A DNA stretch of 61,288 bases from CAZSDU01 sp964605775 (GTDB taxonomy: Bacteria > Bacteroidota > Bacteroidia > Bacteroidales > FEN-979), in contig CAZSDU010000017.1 of the NCBI GenBank assembly GCA_964605775.1, positions 1-61,288 of the forward strand, in the 5' to 3' direction. This document shows positions 35,099-43,239 of this stretch, in pieces. Each line of letters starts with the position of its first letter. Within the stretch, counting starts at the first letter, position 1. The translations under genes and the position numbers were made by a program. The notes under the pieces are model-generated. The model ran no database searches. It saw only the letters and a program-made list of their open reading frames with translations, and was not told where the DNA came from.

Positions 35099-36214
35099 AT
35101 GAGATCAATATTTTTTTTCCTTTTTCTTGTGATAGCCCTGGGTACAAAGGGTCAGTTAAGTGTAATTGTCAATCCCGCCGATACTACTTTGTGCCCTGGG
35201 GATAGCCTTGCTTTGACTACGGTCATCACTGGTTTTGGTCCATTTACTTACCAGTGGCAACATAATGGGTCAGATATTCCCGGAGCCAAGGATTCTGTCC
35301 TGATTTTTCCGAAAACGGATGTTTTTGATACGGGCGTTTATCATTGTATGGTCAGCAACGGGATGGATACGGAAACTAGTAATCCCGCCTATCTGAGATT
35401 GCATCCCAAAATGAAAATCGATACCTTGTTCAGATATAACGAGCTGGGTTGCAGAGGGGTGTGCAAGGGGCAGTTTAAAGTGCTGGTTTCAGGAGGTCTG
35501 CCTCCATATGAATACCATTGGGGGGGGGGGCATTCCCAGGATACCATTGTGTTTGGATTGTGTCCGGGGAGATATACACTGATCGTGACAGATTCCAATG
35601 GATGTAGCATCGACACCAATTATTTTGTGGATGTTCTCAGGTCGCCAAAAATTGACTTCACCCTCCTTCCTTCAGATACTATATTCCTCACAAATCCGAC
35701 GATAAGTGTCAACTTCCCGGATTCTTCAAAAGCGCTCATGGCTAACTGGGAATGGGATTTCGGGGATGAGGCCAAAGTTGCTAATGTGAATCCTGTGAAT
35801 CATACGTATAGTAAAACGGGCACTTATCCAGTCTTTCTTTCTTTTAAAGATCTGAATGGGTGTGATACTGTGGTTATGCATGAGGTCGTGGTGAAATTAC
35901 TGAACCTTATGATTCCCAATGTCATAACACCTAATGGTGATGGAAAAAATGACACCTTCGAGTTCCGTGAAAAGGTAGGGGACAATAACTACCAGGAAAT
36001 TGACTTGTTGGAAGTGTACCTGAGTAATGAATTGGTTATAGTGGATCGCTGGGGCAGGAAGGTATTCAGTCAGATGAATTACAAAAGCGGAGATTGGGAT
36101 GGAGAAAACCTGGGTGATGGAGTATACTATTATGTTTTCAAAGGAATCGGACAATTCGGAAATGACCTATTTCATGGTTCTGTAACCATCTTAAGAAGTC
36201 CGTCATCCCAATAG
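35099..36214 (+). CDS. Type IX-secreted surface protein with Ig-like and PKD domains
   Basis: A 371-residue exported protein. The ATG at 35099 (MRSIFFFLFLVIALGTKGQ, signal peptide) is preferred over a TTG 12 bp upstream. An Ig-like domain (about 20-105, SLALTTVITGFGPFTYQWQ) comes first, then an SprB-like short repeat (GLPPYEYHW...CPGRYTLIVTDSNGC), a PKD domain (WEWDFGDEA...NHTYSKTGTYPVFL) and a gliding-type C-terminal domain (IPNVITPNGDGKNDTF to GDGVYYYVF), the type B signal for type IX secretion. Codons near 142-145 sit on an 11-G run (35520-35530), where a one-base slip would remove the PKD and sorting domains. No partner genes are nearby. Confidence 0.87.
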   Translation: MRSIFFFLFLVIALGTKGQLSVIVNPADTTLCPGDSLALTTVITGFGPFTYQWQHNGSDIPGAKDSVLIFPKTDVFDTGVYHCMVSNGMDTETSNPAYLRLHPKMKIDTLFRYNELGCRGVCKGQFKVLVSGGLPPYEYHWGGGHSQDTIVFGLCPGRYTLIVTDSNGCSIDTNYFVDVLRSPKIDFTLLPSDTIFLTNPTISVNFPDSSKALMANWEWDFGDEAKVANVNPVNHTYSKTGTYPVFLSFKDLNGCDTVVMHEVVVKLLNLMIPNVITPNGDGKNDTFEFREKVGDNNYQEIDLLEVYLSNELVIVDRWGRKVFSQMNYKSGDWDGENLGDGVYYYVFKGIGQFGNDLFHGSVTILRSPSSQ

Positions 36215-37435
36215 CATTTTAATGTAGAATCCCGGTTTGGTAAGTTTTCTTTTTATTTCCAGATGGGTGTACATGTCCTGAAATAATTCCCGGATATTTT
36301 CATTTTTATTGGCCCTGTTGACCACGAAATTGAACAAAGCGGGATAACGGGCAAGTTTTTGGATAACAGCACTTATTCTCAAATCATTCCCCATCCTTTT
36401 TTCGATAGCCTGATCATATTCCATCAGGCAGGCTTTACTGAAATTATTTTGTTGAAAACATTTGATTAGTATCCGGGCGGCTACCTCTGCGCTGGCCATG
36501 GCATTTCCGACCCCTTCACCGGAGAATGGATCCACCAGAAAAGCAGCATCACCTAAAAGAATATAGCGGTTTCCTGACATGTCCAAACCTGACGGGCCGA
36601 GCGGCAGGCGTTGTGCCTCCGCTTTGCCGCTTGGCCTGGCTTGAGCAAAGCGGGATTTCAGCAGAGGATGTGTACTCAGGAGATGGTGAAAGAAAAGTGA
36701 AAGATTGATTTTATTCCGGGATACGTCGGATTGCAACATTCCCAGTCCTACATTGGAAATTCCTTCGGGTCCGGGAAAAATCCATAGATACCCGGGTAAA
36801 AGCTCTTTGAGGAAGAGGAGCTCTATGAAATGACCGGGATGTAATCCGGAAATATTTTCATAATATTGTCGTATGCCCACGCAATAATGACTTTTTCCCA
36901 CCCTTTGATCTTGTCCAAGACAACGGACAATGGAATGAACGCCATCAGCTCCGGCAACTACTTTTGCACTAAAACTTTCATGCCCTGTCTGGATGTTAAC
37001 CATAGAACCGTTTGGTTTTACGGCTGTAACTTTTTCCCCTTCAAAAGTTCTGATATGGGCGTAGCGTTTGAGTTGCTGAAATAGAAAATGGTCAAATTTT
37101 TCACGGGGACAGATATAGCCTGGTGCTGCCTCCTCAGTTATTCCTGAATGCATGTTAAAGGGCAGAGAAAGATGTTGTCCCCCAGGGGCAGTGAAACAAA
37201 TACCCCGGGAGGGGGTTTTTGGCAATTGCACCAGAAAGTCATCCATGACGGGTCCGGGGAGTCGTTTCAGAATATTGATGACCTGTCCGCTCAGGGCATC
37301 TCCGCATATTTTTTTTCTGGGAAAAACATCTTTTTCAAGAATCGCGATTTTCAATCCAGATTCTGCCAGGTTTAGTGCCAGGGTTGTCCCTGCCGGGCCT
37401 GCGCCCACAATGATCAAATCAAATACTTCATCCAT
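36203..37435 (-). CDS. FAD-dependent oxidoreductase, geranylgeranyl-reductase family
   Basis: A 410-residue flavoprotein. The dinucleotide motif GAGPAGTTLALNLA (about 10-23) is followed by FPRKKICGDALSG, the signature of geranylgeranyl/digeranylglycerophospholipid reductases and related polyketide hydroxylases. The second FAD motif is LLGDAAFLVDPFSGEGVGNAM (about 300). The likely role is reducing isoprenoid or quinone side chains or lipids. The substrate is not fixed by sequence. The ATG at 37435 replaces a TTG 9 bp upstream. It is divergent from nth, and its 3' end overlaps the preceding surface-protein gene by 12 bp. Confidence 0.83.
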   Translation of the reverse strand: MDEVFDLIIVGAGPAGTTLALNLAESGLKIAILEKDVFPRKKICGDALSGQVINILKRLPGPVMDDFLVQLPKTPSRGICFTAPGGQHLSLPFNMHSGITEEAAPGYICPREKFDHFLFQQLKRYAHIRTFEGEKVTAVKPNGSMVNIQTGHESFSAKVVAGADGVHSIVRCLGQDQRVGKSHYCVGIRQYYENISGLHPGHFIELLFLKELLPGYLWIFPGPEGISNVGLGMLQSDVSRNKINLSLFFHHLLSTHPLLKSRFAQARPSGKAEAQRLPLGPSGLDMSGNRYILLGDAAFLVDPFSGEGVGNAMASAEVAARILIKCFQQNNFSKACLMEYDQAIEKRMGNDLRISAVIQKLARYPALFNFVVNRANKNENIRELFQDMYTHLEIKRKLTKPGFYIKMLLG

Positions 37436-37451
37436 GGTCTTCAATCGGATG

Positions 37452-37492
37452 CAAACTTACTTTTTTCTGTGAAGGTTTTTACGGTAATTTTG
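37452..37492. promoter_or_regulatory. Divergent -7 boxes between the flavoprotein gene and nth
   Basis: Minus-strand TAAGTTTG (37459-37452) is 17 bp from the flavoprotein ATG and plus-strand TAATTTTG (37485-37492) is 16 bp from the nth ATG. Both fit TAnnTTTG. -33 boxes are weak. Confidence 0.4.
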
Positions 37493-37507
37493 TAAAAAAA
37501 TTCCAGG

Positions 37508-38161
37508 ATGAAGAAAGCAGAGCGATTTCAAAAAGTGATGGATTACTTCCTCGAAAACAGGGCGGTTGCCGAATCTGAACTTGTTTTTGCCGATCCTTAT
37601 GAATTGGCCGTATCAGTTATATTATCTGCCCAATGCACAGATAAAAGGGTGAATATGATTACCCCGGAATTTTTCAGGGATTTCCCCGATCCCTGGACCT
37701 TGGCAAAAGCAACCCAGGAAGAGGTTTTCGAACTGATTAAAAGCTGTTCTTATCCCAATAACAAAGCAAAAAATCTGATTGGAATGGCGAGAACACTTGT
37801 TGATTCATTCCAGGGGGTCATGCCGGAGGAAACGGAACAATTAATGACCCTCCCCGGAATCGGACGCAAATCAGCCCATGTGATTGCTTCGGTGATTTTT
37901 GGCAAAGCTGTTATGGCTGTGGATACGCACGTCCACAGGGTGGCAGCAAGACTTGGTCTGACCCTTCACGCTAAAACACCTTTGCAAACCGAAATGCAAA
38001 TGATCAGGCATATTCCGGAAAAGCTGATTCCCATTGCCCATCATTGGCTGATTCTTCATGGAAGGTATATTTGTCTGGCCCGGAAGCCCAGGTGTGAGGA
38101 ATGCGGTCTGACAGAATGTTGCGCCTATTTTGAGAAGAAATCAAAAGCAAAAAGTTGTTGA
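37508..38161 (+). CDS. nth: Endonuclease III
   Basis: A 217-residue DNA glycosylase/AP lyase removing oxidised pyrimidines. The helix-hairpin-helix is LPGIGRKSAHVIA with catalytic Lys121, and the catalytic aspartate is Asp139 (VDTHVHRVA). The C-terminal iron-sulfur motif is CX6CX2CX5C (Cys189, 196, 199, 205). Length is normal. It is upstream of recA by 234 bp, so a separate transcript is likely. Confidence 0.96.
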   Translation: MKKAERFQKVMDYFLENRAVAESELVFADPYELAVSVILSAQCTDKRVNMITPEFFRDFPDPWTLAKATQEEVFELIKSCSYPNNKAKNLIGMARTLVDSFQGVMPEETEQLMTLPGIGRKSAHVIASVIFGKAVMAVDTHVHRVAARLGLTLHAKTPLQTEMQMIRHIPEKLIPIAHHWLILHGRYICLARKPRCEECGLTECCAYFEKKSKAKSC

Positions 38162-38361
38162 TAACTCAGCTTGCTTTCACGGGTATATTCAATGATAAAT
38201 TTTTACTTTTGATCACGAAAAATATAAATTTTTTTCATTTAGAACATATTACCTTTTTCCCTTATTCCGGATTAAGCAGAAAATACATCCGGAATCATGG
38301 TACATACAGATCCAGCAAAATGATACTCGTCAGATTCTGGATGCATAGGGTATTCAACAAT

Positions 38362-38390
38362 GATGCAATAGTGCATCTAAAAAAAGGAGG
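38362..38390 (+). promoter_or_regulatory. Hairpin and strong Shine-Dalgarno before recA
   Basis: GATGCA (38362-38367) pairs with TGCATC (38372-38377) over ATAG, then AGGAGG (38385-38390) lies 5 bp before the recA ATG. The 234-bp gap 38162-38395 contains no gene. A -7-like TACTTTTG at 38204-38211 has no good -33 partner. Confidence 0.5.
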
Positions 38391-38395
38391 AAACA

Positions 38396-39400
38396 ATGAG
38401 TGCAGAAGTAAATAAGGAAAAAATTAAGGCCTTGCAACTGACCATGGACAAATTGGAGAAGACTTACGGAAAGGGTACCATCATGAGGCTGGGCGACAAT
38501 GCCATTGAGGCGGTGGATATCATTCATTCGGGTTCTATCGGGCTTGACATTGCATTGGGTATTGGTGGTTTCCCAAAGGGTAGGGTCATTGAAATATACG
38601 GGCCTGAATCCTCTGGAAAAACGACCCTTGCATTGCATGCCATTGCAGAATCACAGAAAAGCGGTGGAATTGCAGCCTTCATTGATGCAGAGCATGCCTT
38701 TGACCGGTTTTATGCCCAGAAGCTTGGCGTAGATGTTGAAAATCTCCTGGTCTCCCAACCGGATAATGGAGAACAAGCCCTTGAGATCACCGATAACCTG
38801 ATCCGGTCAGGCGCCATTGACATCATCGTCATTGACTCTGTGGCGGCCCTTACCCCGAAAAGTGAAATTGAAGGAGAAATGGGAGATTCTAAAATGGGAC
38901 TCCAGGCAAGATTGATGTCACAGGCTTTGAGAAAACTAACCTCGACGATAAGTAAGACGGCCACATGCTGTATCTTTATCAACCAGTTAAGAGAAAAAAT
39001 CGGGGTGATGTTTGGAAACCCGGAAACCACTACGGGTGGAAATGCCCTGAAATTTTACGCTTCGGTGAGACTCGATATCCGTAAGGTTACCCAGCTCAAG
39101 GAAGGTGATGATGCCATCGGCAATCATGTCAGGGTTAAAGTCGTGAAGAATAAAGTTGCACCTCCATTTCGTAAAGCTGAATTTGATATCATGTTTGGAG
39201 AGGGCATCTCCAGACCATATGAGATCATAGATCTGGCGGTAGAGTTGAATATTATAAAAAAGAGTGGTTCCTGGTTTTCTTATGGGGAGACTAAATTGGG
39301 ACAAGGCAGGGATGGAGTAAAAAAGATTCTTCAGGATAATCCTGAATTGGCTGATGAACTCGAAAAGAAAATAAAAGACGCTGTAAACCATGTACAGTAA
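38396..39400 (+). CDS. recA: Recombinase RecA
   Basis: A 334-residue strand-exchange ATPase, slightly shorter than E. coli RecA (352) because the acidic tail is reduced. The Walker A motif is GPESSGKTTL (about 69-78), Walker B is DIIVIDSVAAL, and the conserved loop is EGEMGDSKMGLQARLMSQALRK in part (loop L1). The start is fixed by an AGGAGG 5 bp upstream. The last 11 bp overlap the start of the TPR lipoprotein gene, so translation may be coupled. I see no canonical LexA box upstream. Confidence 0.98.
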   Translation: MSAEVNKEKIKALQLTMDKLEKTYGKGTIMRLGDNAIEAVDIIHSGSIGLDIALGIGGFPKGRVIEIYGPESSGKTTLALHAIAESQKSGGIAAFIDAEHAFDRFYAQKLGVDVENLLVSQPDNGEQALEITDNLIRSGAIDIIVIDSVAALTPKSEIEGEMGDSKMGLQARLMSQALRKLTSTISKTATCCIFINQLREKIGVMFGNPETTTGGNALKFYASVRLDIRKVTQLKEGDDAIGNHVRVKVVKNKVAPPFRKAEFDIMFGEGISRPYEIIDLAVELNIIKKSGSWFSYGETKLGQGRDGVKKILQDNPELADELEKKIKDAVNHVQ

Positions 39401-40427
39401 AGCCTGTTGCTTTTATGTTTTTATCCTCTGCTTAGGACTGGTTACAGTTTTTTCCTGCAACCAGCCGGAGAAAAAAACTGATCCACTGACAGGGACGGAT
39501 TCATCAAAAATTGTGCTGAAGAACCTCAATCAACAGATTGAGGAAAATCCCTCCAATCCAGGACTTTATCATGCACGCTCACGTTATTATCTGGCTGAAA
39601 ATCAATTTGATAATTCACTTAAAGACATTCATAAGGCCATAACGCTTGAACCCGGGAATGCCATCTTTTATATCACCCTTTCTGATGTATATCTTCTTCA
39701 GGGTCAAATAAATAATTGCAATGACGCCTTGGTTAAGGCAATGGCTGTTGATCCTAGGAACGTAGATGCAGTGGTTAAAATGGCTAAACTGAACCTGATT
39801 ATCAAGGATTATCCTAAAACATTCAATTATGTCAAGCGCGCCATTGAACTGGATCCGGTCAATCCCAAAGCATATTTTATCCGCTCGGTTGCCTTTCTTG
39901 AAAAAGGCGATACCGGGATGGCAGTAAACGATTTATTAAAAGCAGTTGATCAGGACCAGTCATTTTATGAAGCTTATATTCAATTGGGTGAGCTTTTTTC
40001 CATACGGAAAAACCCACTTGCAGCAGAATACCTGAAAAATGCACTTAACCTTCAGCCAGATAGCAGGGAAGCCTTATATATACTGGGAATGTTTTACCAG
40101 GAGACGGAACAATATGAGAAAGCAATTACTACCTATCAGCGACTGCAAAAAGCAGATACATCTTTCCGTAATGCCCCGTTCAACATCGGTTATATTTATC
40201 TGGTGTACCTTAAAGATTTTTCCTTAGCCATTCATTATTTTAGCGAAGCCATTAACAAAGATCCCGATTATTATGAAGCTTATTATAATCGGGGATACGC
40301 AGAGGAGTTGATAGGTAATTATGCTAAATCTTACGAAGATTACCAGAGAACTTTGAAGATTAAAGTGAATTACGAAAAAGCGATCGAAGGACTGAATCGT
40401 CTCGATAAGATAAAATTCAGGAAGTAA
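39390..40427 (+). CDS. TPR lipoprotein
   Basis: A 345-residue protein. The N-terminus (FYVFILCLGLVTVFSCNQ) is a lipoprotein signal with the lipid cysteine at about residue 23. About eight TPR units follow from residue 45 to the end (for example AIELDPVNPKAYFIRSVAFL and AINKDPDYYEAYYNRGYAEE). It is probably anchored in the outer or inner membrane as a scaffold. Its ATG lies inside the recA 3' end in another frame, so it depends on the recA mRNA. Its 3' end overlaps the Hpt gene by 11 bp. Confidence 0.83.
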   Translation: MYSKACCFYVFILCLGLVTVFSCNQPEKKTDPLTGTDSSKIVLKNLNQQIEENPSNPGLYHARSRYYLAENQFDNSLKDIHKAITLEPGNAIFYITLSDVYLLQGQINNCNDALVKAMAVDPRNVDAVVKMAKLNLIIKDYPKTFNYVKRAIELDPVNPKAYFIRSVAFLEKGDTGMAVNDLLKAVDQDQSFYEAYIQLGELFSIRKNPLAAEYLKNALNLQPDSREALYILGMFYQETEQYEKAITTYQRLQKADTSFRNAPFNIGYIYLVYLKDFSLAIHYFSEAINKDPDYYEAYYNRGYAEELIGNYAKSYEDYQRTLKIKVNYEKAIEGLNRLDKIKFRK

Positions 40428-40761
40428 GTTCTTTCTTTATCCCGATTAATTCTTCTAACAGTTGTTTTGAAGCTGTATGAAGATTATTGAACAATTCCAT
40501 AAGACCGACTTCTTCCTTATTTTTCGCCATTTCATCCAGCTTCCTGCTAAACTCAATGGTCACCGGATCCATGAAATTCGCAATGACGCCTTTCAGGCTG
40601 TGAGCATTGAATTTTAGTTGAACAAAATCGTGTTCGGCCAGATTTTTCTGAATATTCTCAAACCGGTTATCGAATTCCGAGATAAATATGTCAATGATCT
40701 CAACGACAATTTCCTTATCGAAATATTGAAAGTTCTCATTCATTTTTTTTCGGTCTATCAT
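40417..40761 (-). CDS. Stand-alone histidine phosphotransfer (Hpt) domain protein
   Basis: A 114-residue four-helix Hpt protein. The phosphorylatable histidine is His54 in FNAHSLKGVIANF. It lacks any kinase or receiver domain, so it should relay phosphate between a hybrid kinase and a response regulator encoded elsewhere. It is downstream of DUF5063 (49 bp) at the end of the leftward sugar/outer-membrane gene run. Confidence 0.85.
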   Translation of the reverse strand: MIDRKKMNENFQYFDKEIVVEIIDIFISEFDNRFENIQKNLAEHDFVQLKFNAHSLKGVIANFMDPVTIEFSRKLDEMAKNKEEVGLMELFNNLHTASKQLLEELIGIKKELTS

Positions 40762-40810
40762 GGCAGCAGTATTTTATACAAATATAGTAAAGAAATTGTT
40801 AGACTGTTTC

Positions 40811-41356
40811 TCAAAATAAAAGATCATTTTCAGTTTCTTTAAATAAGAGATAATGGATGGCTGCATGTGCATTCACAATACAGGAGCCGAAACGTGTCTC
40901 AAATAAGTGTTTGCAATCTCTTACGGCATTTTCTTTATATGCATTCAAGGCATGCTGGTACAACAATAAAAAATCCTTTAAGTCCTGATAAATATCAGAA
41001 ATATTCTCTGCTATGCTTCCCCTGACTGGATCTGAATGGCTTTTTTCATGGTGGTCGAGGAAAAAAAAGATATCCTCTTCCCCAAATCTTTCCCGGAGAA
41101 CATTAAACATGTTTTCCCATTGCTCTTCCGTTACATAATGCTCAACGGCATTTTCATCTTCCACGGTGATATCAGGGAGGAGTGAGGCCTTGATATAGAT
41201 TAAGGGAAGGATTTTCTGAAGAAATCCCAGAATCTCCGCCCTGGAATAATCCTCTGCTTTTTCGATGAAAAGGCAAAATTCGTTGGCAACCGTGATCAAT
41301 TCCAGAACTTTTCTTGATTTGACAACTTCATTTTGATTCAAAGTGGTGTCCTCCAT
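40811..41356 (-). CDS. DUF5063 protein
   Basis: A 181-residue acidic helical protein. Features are LITVANEFCLFIEKAEDYSR near the start, YIKASLLPDI, and the C-terminal FGSCIVNAHAAIHYLL. This matches DUF5063, a Bacteroidota family of unknown function. The ATG at 41356 is preferred over a TTG 12 bp upstream. It follows the outer-membrane protein gene after 35 bp. Confidence 0.75.
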   Translation of the reverse strand: MEDTTLNQNEVVKSRKVLELITVANEFCLFIEKAEDYSRAEILGFLQKILPLIYIKASLLPDITVEDENAVEHYVTEEQWENMFNVLRERFGEEDIFFFLDHHEKSHSDPVRGSIAENISDIYQDLKDFLLLYQHALNAYKENAVRDCKHLFETRFGSCIVNAHAAIHYLLFKETENDLLF

Positions 41357-41391
41357 TTTTTTCTTCAAAACTATGAAAAATTATAGATTGC

Positions 41392-43239
41392 TCATTCTCC
41401 CAATGTTTCAATACGGGGTGGACCGACATTAAAGTCAGAAAATGACAACCCCAATGAGGAGGTCATCAATCCCTGAAACATATTGATTCCACCGGGAGTA
41501 TTAGGATAAAAATACCCACCGATCAGGAAATTCGGAAAAACCAGGTTTTCGTTTTTGATGATCAGCCCTGCTCCGAACCCACTGACAAATCTGGATTTCC
41601 ACAAAGCCTGATGCATACCTGCCGCCATTCCTCCCTGGATTTGTCCATATAAAGCAAAGCGAAAACCATACAAATACCAGGGAGTATACATTACCGTGGA
41701 TAGCTTGGACATGATAATTTGTGTGCCTTTGAGTATCTCGGAATCTTTGATCTTATTAATTTTTAAGATCTCATTCATATTATAAAAATCCCGGTTGTTA
41801 TTCCTGAAATTAATGCCAATCTTATATTCAGAGGAAATGAATGAACGTAACCTGTACCGTGACCTGCTAATGGTTTTAAGCGGTGTAAAATAGAGGGAAT
41901 TAATTTTCAGGACAGCGTCTTCAAGTCCTCCATGGTAGACATAACTGCCAAATTTTACTGAAGCCTGAAAATATCCGACTTTTTCAAAAAAATCTCCGGC
42001 AGCAATAGTGAGACCGGTATAAAATCGCTGATAGAAGTCAGAGAATTCCTTTCCGATGGTAATTTGAAACAGATAGCCATAAGGAAGATTTTCAGTTTTC
42101 CCAAAAGCAAATAAGTAGTCTGTCAGGTAGTAGTTATTTTTTGAAATGCTGATTGTAGTAAGTAACTGAAGGTGATTGTAAAATATCCTGTTGGAATCAA
42201 TGCTAATCAAGGGCCGTGAAGAAAAATTGAGTCTGTTGGCGCAAGCCGTTATGATCAGGCGTACAAAGTCAGGAGGTCTTGCCTGTAACAAAGACCCCCC
42301 AATCCAGGTATTTTGTTCGTTGAAATAGGTGGTAATATCACGGGTTTCGTAAAAATAGGTGGTGGTTTTATAATAATTGATGTTTAAACCTCCCGCCCAC
42401 CTGGTATAGTTTGTGAGAAATTTCCTGTTAAGGGCAAAAAGAATATGCTGGTCACCGTTATCGGCATGAGAAAAATCAAGAGAGGCATCAATAAATGTTC
42501 CATTGATGTTTATGAAGGAATAATATCCTCCATCAAAGCGGAAAAAAGGAGAACGCTTTGTTTTTACCGAGAAATTTGTCCTAAGGAAATTATTCATTCC
42601 CAGAAAATTGGCATCATAGAGGCGGAACCTGATTTGGTTCGTAGTGACTGTAGGGACATCGAATCCGATCGACCAAACATCCTTGACCAGAACGATCAGA
42701 TCCACAGAGTCGCTAAACTCGCCTGTTGGCGTGACGATGATCCTGGCATTATCAATGGAAGAAAGATCCCTTAGAATACGTTCATTGTCGGCAAGGATTT
42801 CAGGTTTGATTGCTTCCCCCCGATGGACCAGTAGATTTTTTCGAATCACAGATTTCCGGGTATTGATATGCAGGGCATTCAGGGCTTTCCCAACTCCGCT
42901 GCAAGCAACCGCTGAAGTGTCGTAAATATTGGTTCCGAAGGGGTTTAATGACCTGATGGTTATTTTCCGGATTATTTTTCCTGCAAATTGATTGAATGGT
43001 TTTTCATTTTTTTCGACTTGCAGGGTATCAGGGAAATCAGAAATTTTTGGTTCAACGAAGGCCAGGTTATACATCAGACGGGTAAGCTTATGCCGGGAAA
43101 ATTTATGATAAACGGAATCATAGAATTTCTGGGATCGCTTAAAATATGCAGAATCCCGCTCTTTCTTGTCAACCCGCTGGGAGAAGCCGTATAATGAAAA
43201 AAACAGAACGGCAATCAGCAGTATTATTCTGGGGGGCAT
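41392..43239 (-). CDS. Outer-membrane BamA/TamA-like beta-barrel protein
   Basis: A 615-residue protein with a signal peptide (MPPRIILLIAVLFFSLYGFSQ). A POTRA-like part (about 65-190: IRKITIRSLNPFGT ... VIRKNLLVHRGE ... RIIVTPTGEFSDSVDLIVLVKD) is followed by a long beta-barrel (about 200-615) rich in alternating aromatic strands. It resembles the BamA/TamA/surface-antigen group with a single POTRA, common in Bacteroidota. The role could be outer-membrane protein or lipid insertion. It starts directly at the stop of the phosphosugar mutase gene, so it shares that mRNA. Confidence 0.72.
   Translation of the reverse strand: MPPRIILLIAVLFFSLYGFSQRVDKKERDSAYFKRSQKFYDSVYHKFSRHKLTRLMYNLAFVEPKISDFPDTLQVEKNEKPFNQFAGKIIRKITIRSLNPFGTNIYDTSAVACSGVGKALNALHINTRKSVIRKNLLVHRGEAIKPEILADNERILRDLSSIDNARIIVTPTGEFSDSVDLIVLVKDVWSIGFDVPTVTTNQIRFRLYDANFLGMNNFLRTNFSVKTKRSPFFRFDGGYYSFININGTFIDASLDFSHADNGDQHILFALNRKFLTNYTRWAGGLNINYYKTTTYFYETRDITTYFNEQNTWIGGSLLQARPPDFVRLIITACANRLNFSSRPLISIDSNRIFYNHLQLLTTISISKNNYYLTDYLFAFGKTENLPYGYLFQITIGKEFSDFYQRFYTGLTIAAGDFFEKVGYFQASVKFGSYVYHGGLEDAVLKINSLYFTPLKTISRSRYRLRSFISSEYKIGINFRNNNRDFYNMNEILKINKIKDSEILKGTQIIMSKLSTVMYTPWYLYGFRFALYGQIQGGMAAGMHQALWKSRFVSGFGAGLIIKNENLVFPNFLIGGYFYPNTPGGINMFQGLMTSSLGLSFSDFNVGPPRIETLGE

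Noticed and set aside
38162..38395. LexA/SOS box upstream of recA
   Set aside because: No CTG-N10-CAG or GAAC-N4-GTTC-like palindrome is present, and the palindrome from the dinB intergenic is not repeated there.
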